Assembly: GCA_028872955.1 (NCBI GenBank)
Contig: JAGWNX010000009.1
Span: forward strand, 1 to 63,861
Reading direction: 5' to 3'
DNA length: 63,861 bases
Origin: Acidobacteriota bacterium
GTDB taxonomy: Bacteria; Acidobacteriota; Terriglobia; Terriglobales; Acidobacteriaceae
Shown: in pieces, positions 1-8,223 of the stretch
Layout of the letters: every line of letters begins with the position of its first letter
Numbering within the stretch: position 1 is the stretch's first letter
Made by a program: the position numbers and the translations under genes
The notes under the pieces: generated by a model
Told to the model about the DNA's origin: nothing
The model's input: the letters and a program-made list of their open reading frames with translations, nothing else
Databases searched by the model: none

Positions 1-455
1 AGGTGTTGCGCGCGCAGACCATTCTGGCTGAGAAGTATGGAGTCGAGGCCGACGTGTGGAGCGTGACCAGCTACACCGAGCTGCGCCGCGACGCGCTGGC
101 CACTGAACGCTGGAACCGGCTGCACCCCGCAGAGAAGGAGCGCAAGAGCTACCTGCAGACCCTGCTGGAAGGCACCGAAGGCCCCATCATCGCCACCAGC
201 GACTATATGAAGGTGCTGCCGGATGGCCTGGCGCCGTGGCTGACCAATCGCCTGGTGACCCTCGGTACGGATGGCTTCGGACGCAGCGAAAACCGCCAGC
301 ATCTGCGCCAGTTCTTTGAGGTCAACGCGGAGTCCGTGGTGGGCGCGACGCTCTCCCGACTCGCCCGTGAAGGCAAGATCAAGCCGAAGCTCGCACAGAA
401 GGCGCTGACTGACCTGGGCCTTGATCCTGAGGCGCCGGAGCCCAGCCGCCGCTAG
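1..455 (+). CDS. aceE: Pyruvate dehydrogenase E1 component, homodimeric type (3' end only)
   Basis: C-terminal 150 or so residues of the thiamine-diphosphate-dependent, homodimeric E1 subunit that decarboxylates pyruvate and acetylates the E2 lipoyl domain. The frame is open to the window edge, so the start lies outside. The segment matches the transketolase C-terminal domain of AceE: VEADVWSVTSYTELRRDA, then IIATSDYMK, LVTLGTDGFGRS and FFEVNAESVV, all hallmark AceE blocks also found in the E. coli enzyme. The gene ends with a TAG and is followed after 19 bp by a perfect 12-bp hairpin. The gene downstream encodes an E1-alpha-like protein, so this may be a pyruvate dehydrogenase locus, with aceF/lpd possibly upstream. 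Function is secure; only the 5' extent is unknown. Confidence 0.93.
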   Translation, partial: VLRAQTILAEKYGVEADVWSVTSYTELRRDALATERWNRLHPAEKERKSYLQTLLEGTEGPIIATSDYMKVLPDGLAPWLTNRLVTLGTDGFGRSENRQHLRQFFEVNAESVVGATLSRLAREGKIKPKLAQKALTDLGLDPEAPEPSRR

Positions 456-474
456 CTGCACCATTCCCCCACAC

Positions 475-504
475 GGCCAGGGCTCCCCCTGCGGAGCCCT
501 GGCC
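475..504 (+). terminator. Perfect 12-bp hairpin between aceE and the E1-alpha-like gene
   Basis: Arms GGCCAGGGCTCC (475-486) and GGAGCCCTGGCC (493-504) pair perfectly around a 6-nt loop. No T-tract follows, so it is not a classical intrinsic terminator. It could be a stabilising or attenuating stem at the aceE 3' end, separating it from the gene starting at 554. Confidence 0.45.
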
Positions 505-553
505 CGGCACTCGCTCTACCATCCCACCTCATCTCGCAGGAGAGCACCTCGCG

Positions 554-1420
554 ATGTCCGATCCTCAGCAGGCAGAAGACGCCCTGGCCCCCGGCGAGAA
601 TCCCCTGGTCCGACATCAGACGCTCGAACAGATGTACCGCCGGCTGGTGGAGCTGGACGCGTTGCAGTGCGCGCTGGCGGCGCTGCAGCCGGATCGCGCC
701 GGCCGCCGTAACGCTGCGACCTACGCGGCCTGCCGGGTGGGCGTGCTGCAGGGCTGCACAGAGCAGGACGTGGTGCTGGAGTCGGTCGCCGATGGCAGCA
801 CGGCCTGTCTGCTGGGCGTCAAGCCGGCGGCTGTCCTGCGCGCACGAGCCGCTGAGCTAGCCGGTCGCCGCTCGCGCTTTGCGGGCTCCAGTCAACTTTT
901 GCCCTGGCTGCCGCAAAACGACGCCCGGCTGCAGTTGTCCCTGGGCGCCGCGGCCCTGCTGCAGCGTCAAGGCAAAGGCGGCGTGGTCGTGGTCTACACC
1001 GATGGCCCCGCCACCAGCAGCGCCACGTGGACCAGCGTACTGCGGCAGGCGCAGGCTTTGTTGCTGCCCATTCTCTTTGTGGCCACGCCGGGCGCACGCG
1101 GCTGGCAGCCGCTGCAGCCTGAGGAGCTCTGCCGCCTGTCCCGGCGGTGTGGCGTCCCAGGCATCCCCGTCGATGCCCACGACGCCGTGGCTCTGTACCG
1201 CGTTGCGCAGGAGTCGCTGATGCGCCTCCGCAGTGGTGGAGGTCCGGTGCTGGCCACCGCAGTGCCATACCGCATCCAGGGCAAGCGCAGCCCTCAGCTA
1301 GAAGACCCCATCCAGGTGCTGCGCAGCTTCATGCGGGTTCGCAACATTCGGCCTGACCGCTGGTTCGAGGCTATCGCGACCCAGACGCAGCGGCAGCTTC
1401 AACCGAAGGCAACACGCTGA
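554..1420 (+). CDS. Degenerate thiamine-diphosphate dehydrogenase E1-alpha-like protein
   Basis: 288 residues with the layout of 2-oxoacid dehydrogenase E1 alpha subunits. The N-terminal helix LVRHQTLEQMYRRLVELD resembles the E1-alpha start, the middle has GKGGVVVVYTDG, and the C-terminal part has VPGIPVDAHDAVALYRVAQ followed by GGGPVLATAVPYRI, equivalent to the usual PGVxVDGND...GxGPxLIExxTYR blocks. The cofactor motif is damaged: the normal GDGA...NN signature is replaced by TDGPATSSATWTS and later ATPG, so the Mg/ThDP-binding Asp and Asn context is lost. The family alignment is from memory, but the order of blocks is clear. The gene follows aceE by 98 bp and has an AGGAG at 538-542. A regulatory, structural or decaying role is possible; catalytic activity as E1 looks unlikely. 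Confidence 0.7.
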   Translation: MSDPQQAEDALAPGENPLVRHQTLEQMYRRLVELDALQCALAALQPDRAGRRNAATYAACRVGVLQGCTEQDVVLESVADGSTACLLGVKPAAVLRARAAELAGRRSRFAGSSQLLPWLPQNDARLQLSLGAAALLQRQGKGGVVVVYTDGPATSSATWTSVLRQAQALLLPILFVATPGARGWQPLQPEELCRLSRRCGVPGIPVDAHDAVALYRVAQESLMRLRSGGGPVLATAVPYRIQGKRSPQLEDPIQVLRSFMRVRNIRPDRWFEAIATQTQRQLQPKATR

Positions 1421-1483
1421 TCGCCGGTACCTCCGCTGAGTCCTGAGGCCGTACGGCCCATTGCTTGCCGGTACACTGAACAC

Positions 1484-3409
1484 ATGGTTCGGGGCTTTCA
1501 TCGTACGCGTGCGCAGGTGCGACTCTCGCTGTGGCTTGCGCTGAGTGCCGTCTCATCGTCGTTAGCTGCCCAAGCCCCATCGACACCTCCGCCGCAGCCC
1601 TCGACGCAGGCGATTCCGGCTTATCCTGGCTATGACACCCGGTCGCAGCCAGCTCCTCAGCCGCCTGCGCCCCCCCAGAATCCGCCAGCGGGAGGAACCG
1701 CCGCACCCGCTCCTGCAGCCGCGCGCCCAGCCGTGGAGACACCCCAGGCCTACGCCCCCTACGGCCCGGGCGCCAGTCTGGACGAGCAGCAAGATCAGGC
1801 GCTCGGCTCCACCTACATCCCGCTGGATAGCTGGATCTACCCGGCGATGTCGCGGCTCTACTCCATGGGCTACCTGGACACTATGTTTCTGGGCCTGCGC
1901 CCCTACACGCGGCGCAGTGCGCTGCACATGCTGCAGGCGTCGCAGTCGGCCATTGTGCGCGGGACGAACCTTGAAGCGCAGCAGATACTGGCCGCTCTGC
2001 TGGATGCGCTGAACGAGGAGACTGTTCGCTGGAATCGTTCGCGTGGCCCGGTCTATGGTGTGGAGTCCGTCTACGCGCGCGCCACCAGCATCACAGGCCC
2101 GGTGCTGCGTGACAGCTTCCATCTTGGCCAGACCATCAGCAACGACTATGGCCGTCCCTTCGAGCGCGGCTTCAACAGCCTGCTGGGCGTCTCCACGGTG
2201 AATGAGATGGGGCGGTTCTCGCTCTATGTGCGCGGCGAGTATCAGCATGCGCCCGCGGGCACCGGGTACAGTGCAGCCCTGGCCAACCAGCTCTCGGTTG
2301 CAGATTACGTGGGGACGTACGCGCCTCCCAACGCTCCCCAGGCAACCATCCCCGCAGGAGCGCTACCCAGCCAGAACAACTTCCGCCTGCAGGAGGCTGC
2401 GCTCTCCGCCCATCTGCTCGGCCACGAGATCTCGCTCGGCAAGACCGATGCCTGGCTGGGGCCGGGCCAGGGCGGAGCCGGTGCGTGGTCCAACAATGCA
2501 GAGGACATCTACTCCTTCCGCATCAACCGCGTGGAGCCCGTTCGCATTCCCCTGCTCTCGCGTGTGCTGGGGCCAGTGCGTTATGACTTCTTCTACGGCA
2601 GCCTGAAGGGGCACACCGCACCGAACCATCCGTGGACCCATTCGGACCAGTTCTCCTTCCGTCCCACCCGGAATGTTGAGATCGGCTTCCAGCGCACCAT
2701 CATCTTTGGCGGCGCAGGCCATGAGCCGGTCACCCTGCGCACCTTCCTGAAGGGATTCTTTGACCCCAACGACACCACGTCGGCGGAGAAGTACTCGCGC
2801 ATGGATCCTGGGGCACGCTTCAGCGACTTCACCGCCTCCTGGCGTTTGCCTGGAGTACGGCAGCATCTCACCTTTTACGTGGACTCCTTTGTCCACGACG
2901 ACGTGACTCCCATCAGCGCGCCGCGGCGCTCGGCCTTCCGTACCGGCTTGTACCTGTCGCAGGTGCCCCGGCTGCCCAAGCTCGATCTGCGCGTCGAAGC
3001 TGTCTCCACCGACCCGGATACCGGCCGCAGCCTTGCCGGCCAGTTCTACTATTGGGAGGTCATCCAGAATCAGGGCTACACCAACAAAGGGCTGTTGATG
3101 GGCGACCCCATCGGCCGCGAGGCCAAGGGCGGGCAGGCCTGGCTGACCTACCACCTGAGCGGCGCCGAGTGGGTTCAGCTCAGCTACATGAACAAGAAGA
3201 TTCCCCACGACTTCGTGCCAGGCGGCACAACGCAGAATCAGTTCCGCATCGATGTCGTGAAGCGTCTGACCAGGGACGTGGAGCTGAAGGCCTGGCTCCA
3301 GCACGAGAGCTGGAAGGCACCGGTCTATCTGCCGGGTGCCCAGGGCAATACCGTCACCGCCTTCCAGGTGACCTGGTACCCCAAACTCAAGACCGCAGTC
3401 GAGCCTTAG
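1484..3409 (+). CDS. Capsule assembly Wzi-family outer-membrane protein
   Basis: 641 residues. A signal peptide is visible at residues 1-31 (basic n-region, hydrophobic LWLALSAVSSSLA, cleavage near AQA), followed by a Pro/Ala/Gln-rich linker to about residue 95 and then a beta-barrel-like region. It resembles the Wzi-like family of outer-membrane beta-barrels that tether capsular polysaccharide: FHLGQTISNDYGRPFERGFN, ISLGKTDAWLGPGQGG, and alternating aromatic strands to the end (FQVTWYPKL). It lies at the left border of a polysaccharide export cluster (Wzc, Wza, glycosyltransferases), which supports a surface-polysaccharide role. Its stop codon overlaps by 4 bp the stop of the convergent UDP-glucuronate decarboxylase gene. 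No clear ribosome site precedes the ATG, so the start is less certain than the family call. Confidence 0.8.
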   Translation: MVRGFHRTRAQVRLSLWLALSAVSSSLAAQAPSTPPPQPSTQAIPAYPGYDTRSQPAPQPPAPPQNPPAGGTAAPAPAAARPAVETPQAYAPYGPGASLDEQQDQALGSTYIPLDSWIYPAMSRLYSMGYLDTMFLGLRPYTRRSALHMLQASQSAIVRGTNLEAQQILAALLDALNEETVRWNRSRGPVYGVESVYARATSITGPVLRDSFHLGQTISNDYGRPFERGFNSLLGVSTVNEMGRFSLYVRGEYQHAPAGTGYSAALANQLSVADYVGTYAPPNAPQATIPAGALPSQNNFRLQEAALSAHLLGHEISLGKTDAWLGPGQGGAGAWSNNAEDIYSFRINRVEPVRIPLLSRVLGPVRYDFFYGSLKGHTAPNHPWTHSDQFSFRPTRNVEIGFQRTIIFGGAGHEPVTLRTFLKGFFDPNDTTSAEKYSRMDPGARFSDFTASWRLPGVRQHLTFYVDSFVHDDVTPISAPRRSAFRTGLYLSQVPRLPKLDLRVEAVSTDPDTGRSLAGQFYYWEVIQNQGYTNKGLLMGDPIGREAKGGQAWLTYHLSGAEWVQLSYMNKKIPHDFVPGGTTQNQFRIDVVKRLTRDVELKAWLQHESWKAPVYLPGAQGNTVTAFQVTWYPKLKTAVEP

Positions 3410-4347
3410 TTGTTCACGAAGCTGCGGAAGTAGTCGATGGAGCGCTCCAGCCCCTCGCGCAGAAAGACGGTGGGCTCCCAGCCCAGCAGCGTTTTGGCCC
3501 GGGTAATGTCTGGGCGCCTGCGGGTGGGGTCGTCCTGGGGCAGCGGGTTGAAGATGATCTCTGACGCGGAGCCGGTCACGCGCAGCACCTCCTGGGCGCA
3601 CTCGAGAATCGTCCACTCCACGGGGTTGCCGATGTTGACCGGCATATGCTCCTCAGACCGCGCCAGCCGGACAATGCCCTCGATCAGGTCAGAGACATAG
3701 CAGAAGCTGCGTGTCTGCGAGCCATCACCATAGATGGTGAGCGGCTTGCCCTGCAGCGCCTGCATCATCAGGTTGGAGATAACCCGGCCATCGTTCGCCT
3801 GCAGACGCGGACCGTACGTGTTGAAGATGCGGACCAGATGCGTGTTGACCCCGTAGTAGCGGTGGTAGGCCATCACCGCCGCCTCAGAGAAGCGCTTCGC
3901 CTCGTCGTACACCGAGCGCGGCCCCACCGGATTGACGTTGCCCCAGTAGGTCTCCACCTGCGGATGAACCTCAGGATCGCCGTAGCACTCTGAGGTGGAG
4001 GCATGTAGATAGCCGGCCTGGTACTTGCGCGCGATGTCCAGCGTGTTCATGGTCCCAGCCGAACCCACCAGCAGCGTCTCCACGCCGAGCCGGGCGTAGT
4101 CCACCGGGCTGGCGGGCGACGCCAGATTGAAGACATAGTCAACCGGGCCGGGATCAAACGGCTGGCAGATATCGTGCTCTAACAGGCGGAAGCGCGACTC
4201 CGTGCGCAGATGGGCGAGGTTGGCCAGGTTGCCCGTACACAGGTTATCGACGCCCAGAACGCTATGGCCCTGTGCCAGAAGTGCATCGGTAAGGTGCGAC
4301 CCCAGAAAGCCAGCTGCACCCGTCACCAGTACGGTTTGTTGAGACAT
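3406..4347 (-). CDS. uxs: UDP-glucuronate decarboxylase (UDP-xylose synthase), extended SDR
   Basis: 313 residues. It converts UDP-glucuronate to UDP-xylose in the cytoplasm. Visible features are the Rossmann glycine motif TGAAGFLGSHL at residue 8, the STSECYGDPEVHPQ segment with the catalytic Ser/Glu, the YDEAK Tyr/Lys pair, and the VRIFNTYGPR and GDGSQTRSFCYV blocks typical of UDP-xylose synthases. The start chosen is the ATG at 4347 (protein MSQQTVLVTG), preceded by AAGGGAA; the longer open frame adds 21 unrelated residues. It lies 77 bp downstream of UDP-glucose dehydrogenase on the same strand, so the two genes form the UDP-glucose to UDP-glucuronate to UDP-xylose route, presumably for the polysaccharide made by this cluster. 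Confidence 0.9.
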   Translation of the reverse strand: MSQQTVLVTGAAGFLGSHLTDALLAQGHSVLGVDNLCTGNLANLAHLRTESRFRLLEHDICQPFDPGPVDYVFNLASPASPVDYARLGVETLLVGSAGTMNTLDIARKYQAGYLHASTSECYGDPEVHPQVETYWGNVNPVGPRSVYDEAKRFSEAAVMAYHRYYGVNTHLVRIFNTYGPRLQANDGRVISNLMMQALQGKPLTIYGDGSQTRSFCYVSDLIEGIVRLARSEEHMPVNIGNPVEWTILECAQEVLRVTGSASEIIFNPLPQDDPTRRRPDITRAKTLLGWEPTVFLREGLERSIDYFRSFVNN

Positions 4348-4424
4348 GCGCGTTCCCTTGTTGGCTATCGTGTTGATTCTAAGACTATACCGCAGACTGC
4401 GGCCGGGCACGGCCCGGGTTGCGG

Positions 4425-5828
4425 CTAGGCAGTCACGGAGCTCCGCGCAGGGTAGGCTGCCGGTCGTCCGATGCTGAGATAGGTAAAGCCATGCTCGGCC
4501 ATCTTCGCCGGATCATACAGGTTGCGACCATCGATCACGATCGGGTAACGCAGCGCATTGTTGAGCCGCGTCAGATCCAGCGTGGCAAACTCCGCCCAGT
4601 CGGTCAGCACGATCAGGGCATCGGCGTCCTCGGCTGCCGCGTAGGCGTCCTCCGCGTAACGCAGCTGATCGCTGGCAGGCAGATGCTGCTGCGTCCGCTT
4701 GATGGCAGCCGGGTCGTAAGCCGTCACGCTGCATCCCTCAGCCAGGAACATCTGGACCAGCTCCACAGCGGGGGAGTCGCGAATGTCGTCCGTCTCGCCT
4801 TTGAAGGCGAGTCCCAGTACGGCAAGGCGCTTGCCGCGCAGCGTCCACAGGGCCGAACGCACCTTGCTCAGGAAGCGCTTTTTCTGCTGCGCGTTGATGG
4901 ACTCGACCTCAGCCAGCAGGTTGAAGTTCAGCCCCAGCTGCTCTGCCACGGAGCGGAAGGCAGCGACGTCCTTCGGGAAGCAGGAGCCTCCGTACCCGAT
5001 GCCGGGGCGCAGAAACCGCGGCCCGATGCGAGCGTCCAGCCCCATGCCGCGGGCCACCTGCTCCACGTTGGCATCGGTTGCCTCGCACAGGTTGGAGACC
5101 GCATTGATGAACGAGATCTTCATCGCCAGGAAGGCGTTCGAGGCGTGCTTGATGATCTCGGCGCTCTTGGTAGAGGTGTGCAGCAGCGGCGGCGGCGCGG
5201 CCACAGAGCAGCCGCCCGGGATCGCATCTGCGCGCTGATAGTATGCTCCCGTCGTCAACGGCGCGTAGATCGCGGCCAGCAGATTGGCAGCGGCCTCCTG
5301 ATCGGCACCCACAACGATTCGGTCCGGGTGCAGGAAGTCCGAGACGGCTGTGCCTTCGCGGAGAAACTCCGGGTTGGAGACCACGTCAAAGAGCTCCCGG
5401 GCTACCCCGTTCCGCTCGATCGCCCGGCGAATCCACTCGTTGGTATAGACCGGCACCGTGCTCTTCTCCACGATCACCTTATAGGTGTTCAGGGAGCGCG
5501 CAATCTCGCAGGCTACGGCTTCGACATAGGAGAGGTCCGCGTCACCGGTCTCGCTCTGCGGCGTGCCTACCGCGATAAAGATCGCGTCGCAGGCTCGCGT
5601 GGCGGCTCCCAGGTCCGTGGTGAACTGGATGCGGCCGTTCCGGTAGCGCGCAAGCAGCTGGGGCAGAAACTCCTCGTGAATCAGCGTGTCGCCGGCCTGC
5701 AGCGCATCCACCTTACGGGGATCGTTGTCGACGCAGATGACCTCATGGCCAATCTCAGCAAAACAGACCGCTGCAACAAGACCCACGTAGCCGGAACCAA
5801 TGACCGCAATTCGAATAGGTTGACTCAT
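4425..5828 (-). CDS. ugd: UDP-glucose 6-dehydrogenase
   Basis: 467 residues, the usual length for the family. It oxidises UDP-glucose to UDP-glucuronate with two NAD+. The N-terminal NAD fold begins IRIAVIGSGYVGLVAAVCFA with GxGxxG. The catalytic cysteine lies in PGIGYGGSCFPKDV, and the C-terminal UDP-binding domain has LAVLGLAFKGETDDIRDSPA. The gene is read divergently from the Wzc kinase gene, sharing the 142-bp interval 5829-5970, and the decarboxylase that uses its product follows immediately. In many bacteria Ugd is activated by phosphorylation by a BY-kinase such as the neighbouring Wzc; that is only suggested here by proximity. Confidence 0.95.
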   Translation of the reverse strand: MSQPIRIAVIGSGYVGLVAAVCFAEIGHEVICVDNDPRKVDALQAGDTLIHEEFLPQLLARYRNGRIQFTTDLGAATRACDAIFIAVGTPQSETGDADLSYVEAVACEIARSLNTYKVIVEKSTVPVYTNEWIRRAIERNGVARELFDVVSNPEFLREGTAVSDFLHPDRIVVGADQEAAANLLAAIYAPLTTGAYYQRADAIPGGCSVAAPPPLLHTSTKSAEIIKHASNAFLAMKISFINAVSNLCEATDANVEQVARGMGLDARIGPRFLRPGIGYGGSCFPKDVAAFRSVAEQLGLNFNLLAEVESINAQQKKRFLSKVRSALWTLRGKRLAVLGLAFKGETDDIRDSPAVELVQMFLAEGCSVTAYDPAAIKRTQQHLPASDQLRYAEDAYAAAEDADALIVLTDWAEFATLDLTRLNNALRYPIVIDGRNLYDPAKMAEHGFTYLSIGRPAAYPARSSVTA

Positions 5829-5901
5829 ACGCCTGGTTGAACACCCTCCACCCGTAGCATAGCCGAGTTCTGCCCCGGCTGGTGTGACACGAACGGGGGG
5901 G

Positions 5902-5931
5902 TTAACAACTCTTATGTGAGCCCACTACTAT
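5902..5931 (+). promoter_or_regulatory. Possible sigma-70 promoter of the wzc-wza operon
   Basis: TTAACA at 5902-5907 and TACTAT at 5926-5931 with an 18-bp spacer, about 40 bp before the wzc start. The elements match consensus only partly (5/6 and 4/6). No operator-like dyad is obvious in the interval. Confidence 0.35.
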
Positions 5932-5970
5932 TCTGCAAGGCATCTTGCGCAATAGGTAGACTAGGGAACG

Positions 5971-8223
5971 ATGGGACCACAGAACTCGCAGCCGCAACCC
6001 GGAACCGGCGGTCTCGCGGACTACAACCCTGCGAACTACTCCAGTTCGATCTCGGACACGACGCTCTCTGAGACGCTGATCATCCTGCGCAAGCGACGCT
6101 GGATTCTGGTGGCTGCCTTCGTCTTTGGAACCCTGTACGGGGTCTTCCGCGCGGAGACCCAGCCGCGCATCTTCCAGGCCGATGGTCGCATTCAGGTGCG
6201 CTCCGGTGCCTCCAATGAGTACCGGGTGAGCGCTGTCGAAGGTGTCTCCGGCGATAACACCACGCGCATGATGACGGAAGTCACGATTCTGACCAGCGAC
6301 AGCCTGATGCTGACGGTGGCCCGCCAGATGGACCTGGTGAACAATCCGGACTTTGTCGGCGCCAAGGGACCGGTGCCGCACCAGAACATCGACGACCCCG
6401 CCGTGAGGCAGGCGACGATTCACCAACTGCAGAGCAATCTCAAGGTGCAGATGGTGCCGAAGACAGACATCATCCGCCTCAGCTATGTCGGCAGCAATCC
6501 AAAGCTGTGCGCCGATATTGTGAACAAGACGATCTCCGCCTACATTCAGCGCAGCTACGAGACCCGGTTCGCCTCCACGCAGCGTGTCTCCAGCTGGCTG
6601 CAGAATCAGCTGGATGATCTGAAGCAGCAGGTCGAGACCTCGCAGGCGCAGATGATGGAGTTGCAGCGGCGACTGGGCATCCTGGGCTTTGATCCCGCGC
6701 ACAACCAGATCAGCACAACGCTGGAAGACCTCTCCAAAGCGGCAGGGGACGCAAAGATCGCGCGCATCATTGCGGAGTCTCGCTACCGCGTGCTGATGGG
6801 CATGGATCCTGACTCCATCGAGAGCACCATCGACACCACGCCGGGCACCACCCCTGCCGGGTTGACCCAGCTGCGTTCGCAGTTGGCCACGCAGCGAGCC
6901 CAGTACGCCCAGATGGAGGCCAATCTGGGGCCGAATCATCCCGAGGCAAAGGCTGCCAAGGCGCAGATCGACGAGCTGACCAGCGAGATCCAAAAAGAAG
7001 AAAACCGCATGATGCTGCAGGCCAAGCAGAACTATGTTGTGGCCAAGGCAAACGAACAGCAGACCTCCGCCGCGTTGGAAGTGCAGAAGGAAGATGCCTA
7101 CAAGCTGCGCGACGATCTGGTGGAGTACACGCTGCGGCAGCGCGAGTTTGAGTCGAACCGCACCCTGTATGAGGGACTGCTGCAGCGCCTGCGCACCGCC
7201 GGCGTGCAGGCCGGGCTGGAGTCCCTTGAGATCGACATTGTGGACCAGGCACTGCCGCCGGCCAACCCCATGCGTCTGCCGCAGTCAACGATCATCCTGA
7301 CCACGCTCATCTTCAGCATGCTGGGCGGCATCTCCCTCGCGTTCCTGATGGAGAGCCTGGATACCGGCCTGCGCAGCATCACGGAGATTGAGAAGATTAC
7401 GGAGCTGCCATCGCTCGCTGTCGTCCCCCGTGCCCGTCGCGCCTCGGCAGACGAGTCCGCCACGATGACCACGGCGCAGCGCAACATCACGGTGCTGACG
7501 CAGCCCAAATCGCAGTTCTCTGAGGCCTTCCGGGCGCTGCGCACCGCGCTGCTGCTCTCATCCACGGGTCGTCCGCCCAGGTATCTGCTGTTTACCTCGG
7601 CAACTCCCTCAGAGGGTAAGACCACGGCGGCGAGTAATCTGGCGTGCATCCTGGCCCAGGGCGACAGCCGTGTGCTCATCATTGACGCGGACCTGCGTCG
7701 GCCCAACGTGCATCATCGCTTTGGGCTCAGCGGTCGCGTGGGGCTGACGACCGTGCTGACTGGCTCCACGACGCTGGAGAGTGCCGTGCAGAAGATTCCT
7801 GACGCTCCCAATCTGGACATTCTGCCCAGTGGACCGGTGCCGCCATTCCCCACCGAGATGCTCTCCTCCGAGGCGATGCAGACGCTGCTCAAGCACTGCG
7901 GAGAGCTCTATGACTACGTTGTGCTGGATACCCCGCCGATCCTCTCCGTCACGGATGGTGTGATCCTCGCGCGCTACGCGGATGCGGTCGTGCTGGTGGT
8001 GCGGCATGGCAAGTCCAGCAAACATATCGTCCGCCGCGCACGGGATCTGCTCCTGCGCTCTGGAGCCACTATTACGGGCATCCTGCTGAACGCAGTCGAT
8101 ATGAGTTCGCCGGAGTACTACGGCTACTATGGCTACTCGGGCTACTCCTACTCGAGCGTCGATGCTGAGGGCTGGGAGACGCAGCGAACCAGCAAGAGCG
8201 ACGCCGGAAAGGGGGAGGCGTGA
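5971..8223 (+). CDS. wzc: Polysaccharide biosynthesis tyrosine autokinase (Wzc/BY-kinase)
   Basis: 750 residues. It is an inner-membrane co-polymerase and cytoplasmic tyrosine kinase that controls polysaccharide export. An N-terminal Wzz domain has a first membrane helix near WILVAAFVFGTLYGV (about residue 45); a long periplasmic coiled coil follows, then a GNVR-like segment and a second helix STIILTTLIFSMLGGISLAF. The kinase domain has Walker A SATPSEGKTT (about 540), Walker A' VLIIDADLRRP (about 571) and Walker B YVVLDTPP (about 648). The C-terminus is a tyrosine cluster, YYGYYGYSGYSY, with seven Tyr as autophosphorylation sites. Its TGA overlaps the wza ATG by one base (TGATG), which indicates translational coupling. 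The likely opposing phosphatase is the CpsB-type protein at 16762. Confidence 0.93.
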   Translation: MGPQNSQPQPGTGGLADYNPANYSSSISDTTLSETLIILRKRRWILVAAFVFGTLYGVFRAETQPRIFQADGRIQVRSGASNEYRVSAVEGVSGDNTTRMMTEVTILTSDSLMLTVARQMDLVNNPDFVGAKGPVPHQNIDDPAVRQATIHQLQSNLKVQMVPKTDIIRLSYVGSNPKLCADIVNKTISAYIQRSYETRFASTQRVSSWLQNQLDDLKQQVETSQAQMMELQRRLGILGFDPAHNQISTTLEDLSKAAGDAKIARIIAESRYRVLMGMDPDSIESTIDTTPGTTPAGLTQLRSQLATQRAQYAQMEANLGPNHPEAKAAKAQIDELTSEIQKEENRMMLQAKQNYVVAKANEQQTSAALEVQKEDAYKLRDDLVEYTLRQREFESNRTLYEGLLQRLRTAGVQAGLESLEIDIVDQALPPANPMRLPQSTIILTTLIFSMLGGISLAFLMESLDTGLRSITEIEKITELPSLAVVPRARRASADESATMTTAQRNITVLTQPKSQFSEAFRALRTALLLSSTGRPPRYLLFTSATPSEGKTTAASNLACILAQGDSRVLIIDADLRRPNVHHRFGLSGRVGLTTVLTGSTTLESAVQKIPDAPNLDILPSGPVPPFPTEMLSSEAMQTLLKHCGELYDYVVLDTPPILSVTDGVILARYADAVVLVVRHGKSSKHIVRRARDLLLRSGATITGILLNAVDMSSPEYYGYYGYSGYSYSSVDAEGWETQRTSKSDAGKGEA

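Noticed and set aside
1447-1458. Palindrome GGCCGTACGGCC upstream of the Wzi-like gene
   Set aside because: A lone GC-rich 12-mer palindrome is common in this genome composition, and there is no promoter element to tie it to.
4419-5840. 473-residue plus-strand open frame opposite ugd
   Set aside because: UDP-glucose dehydrogenase on the other strand has every catalytic motif; the plus frame has none.
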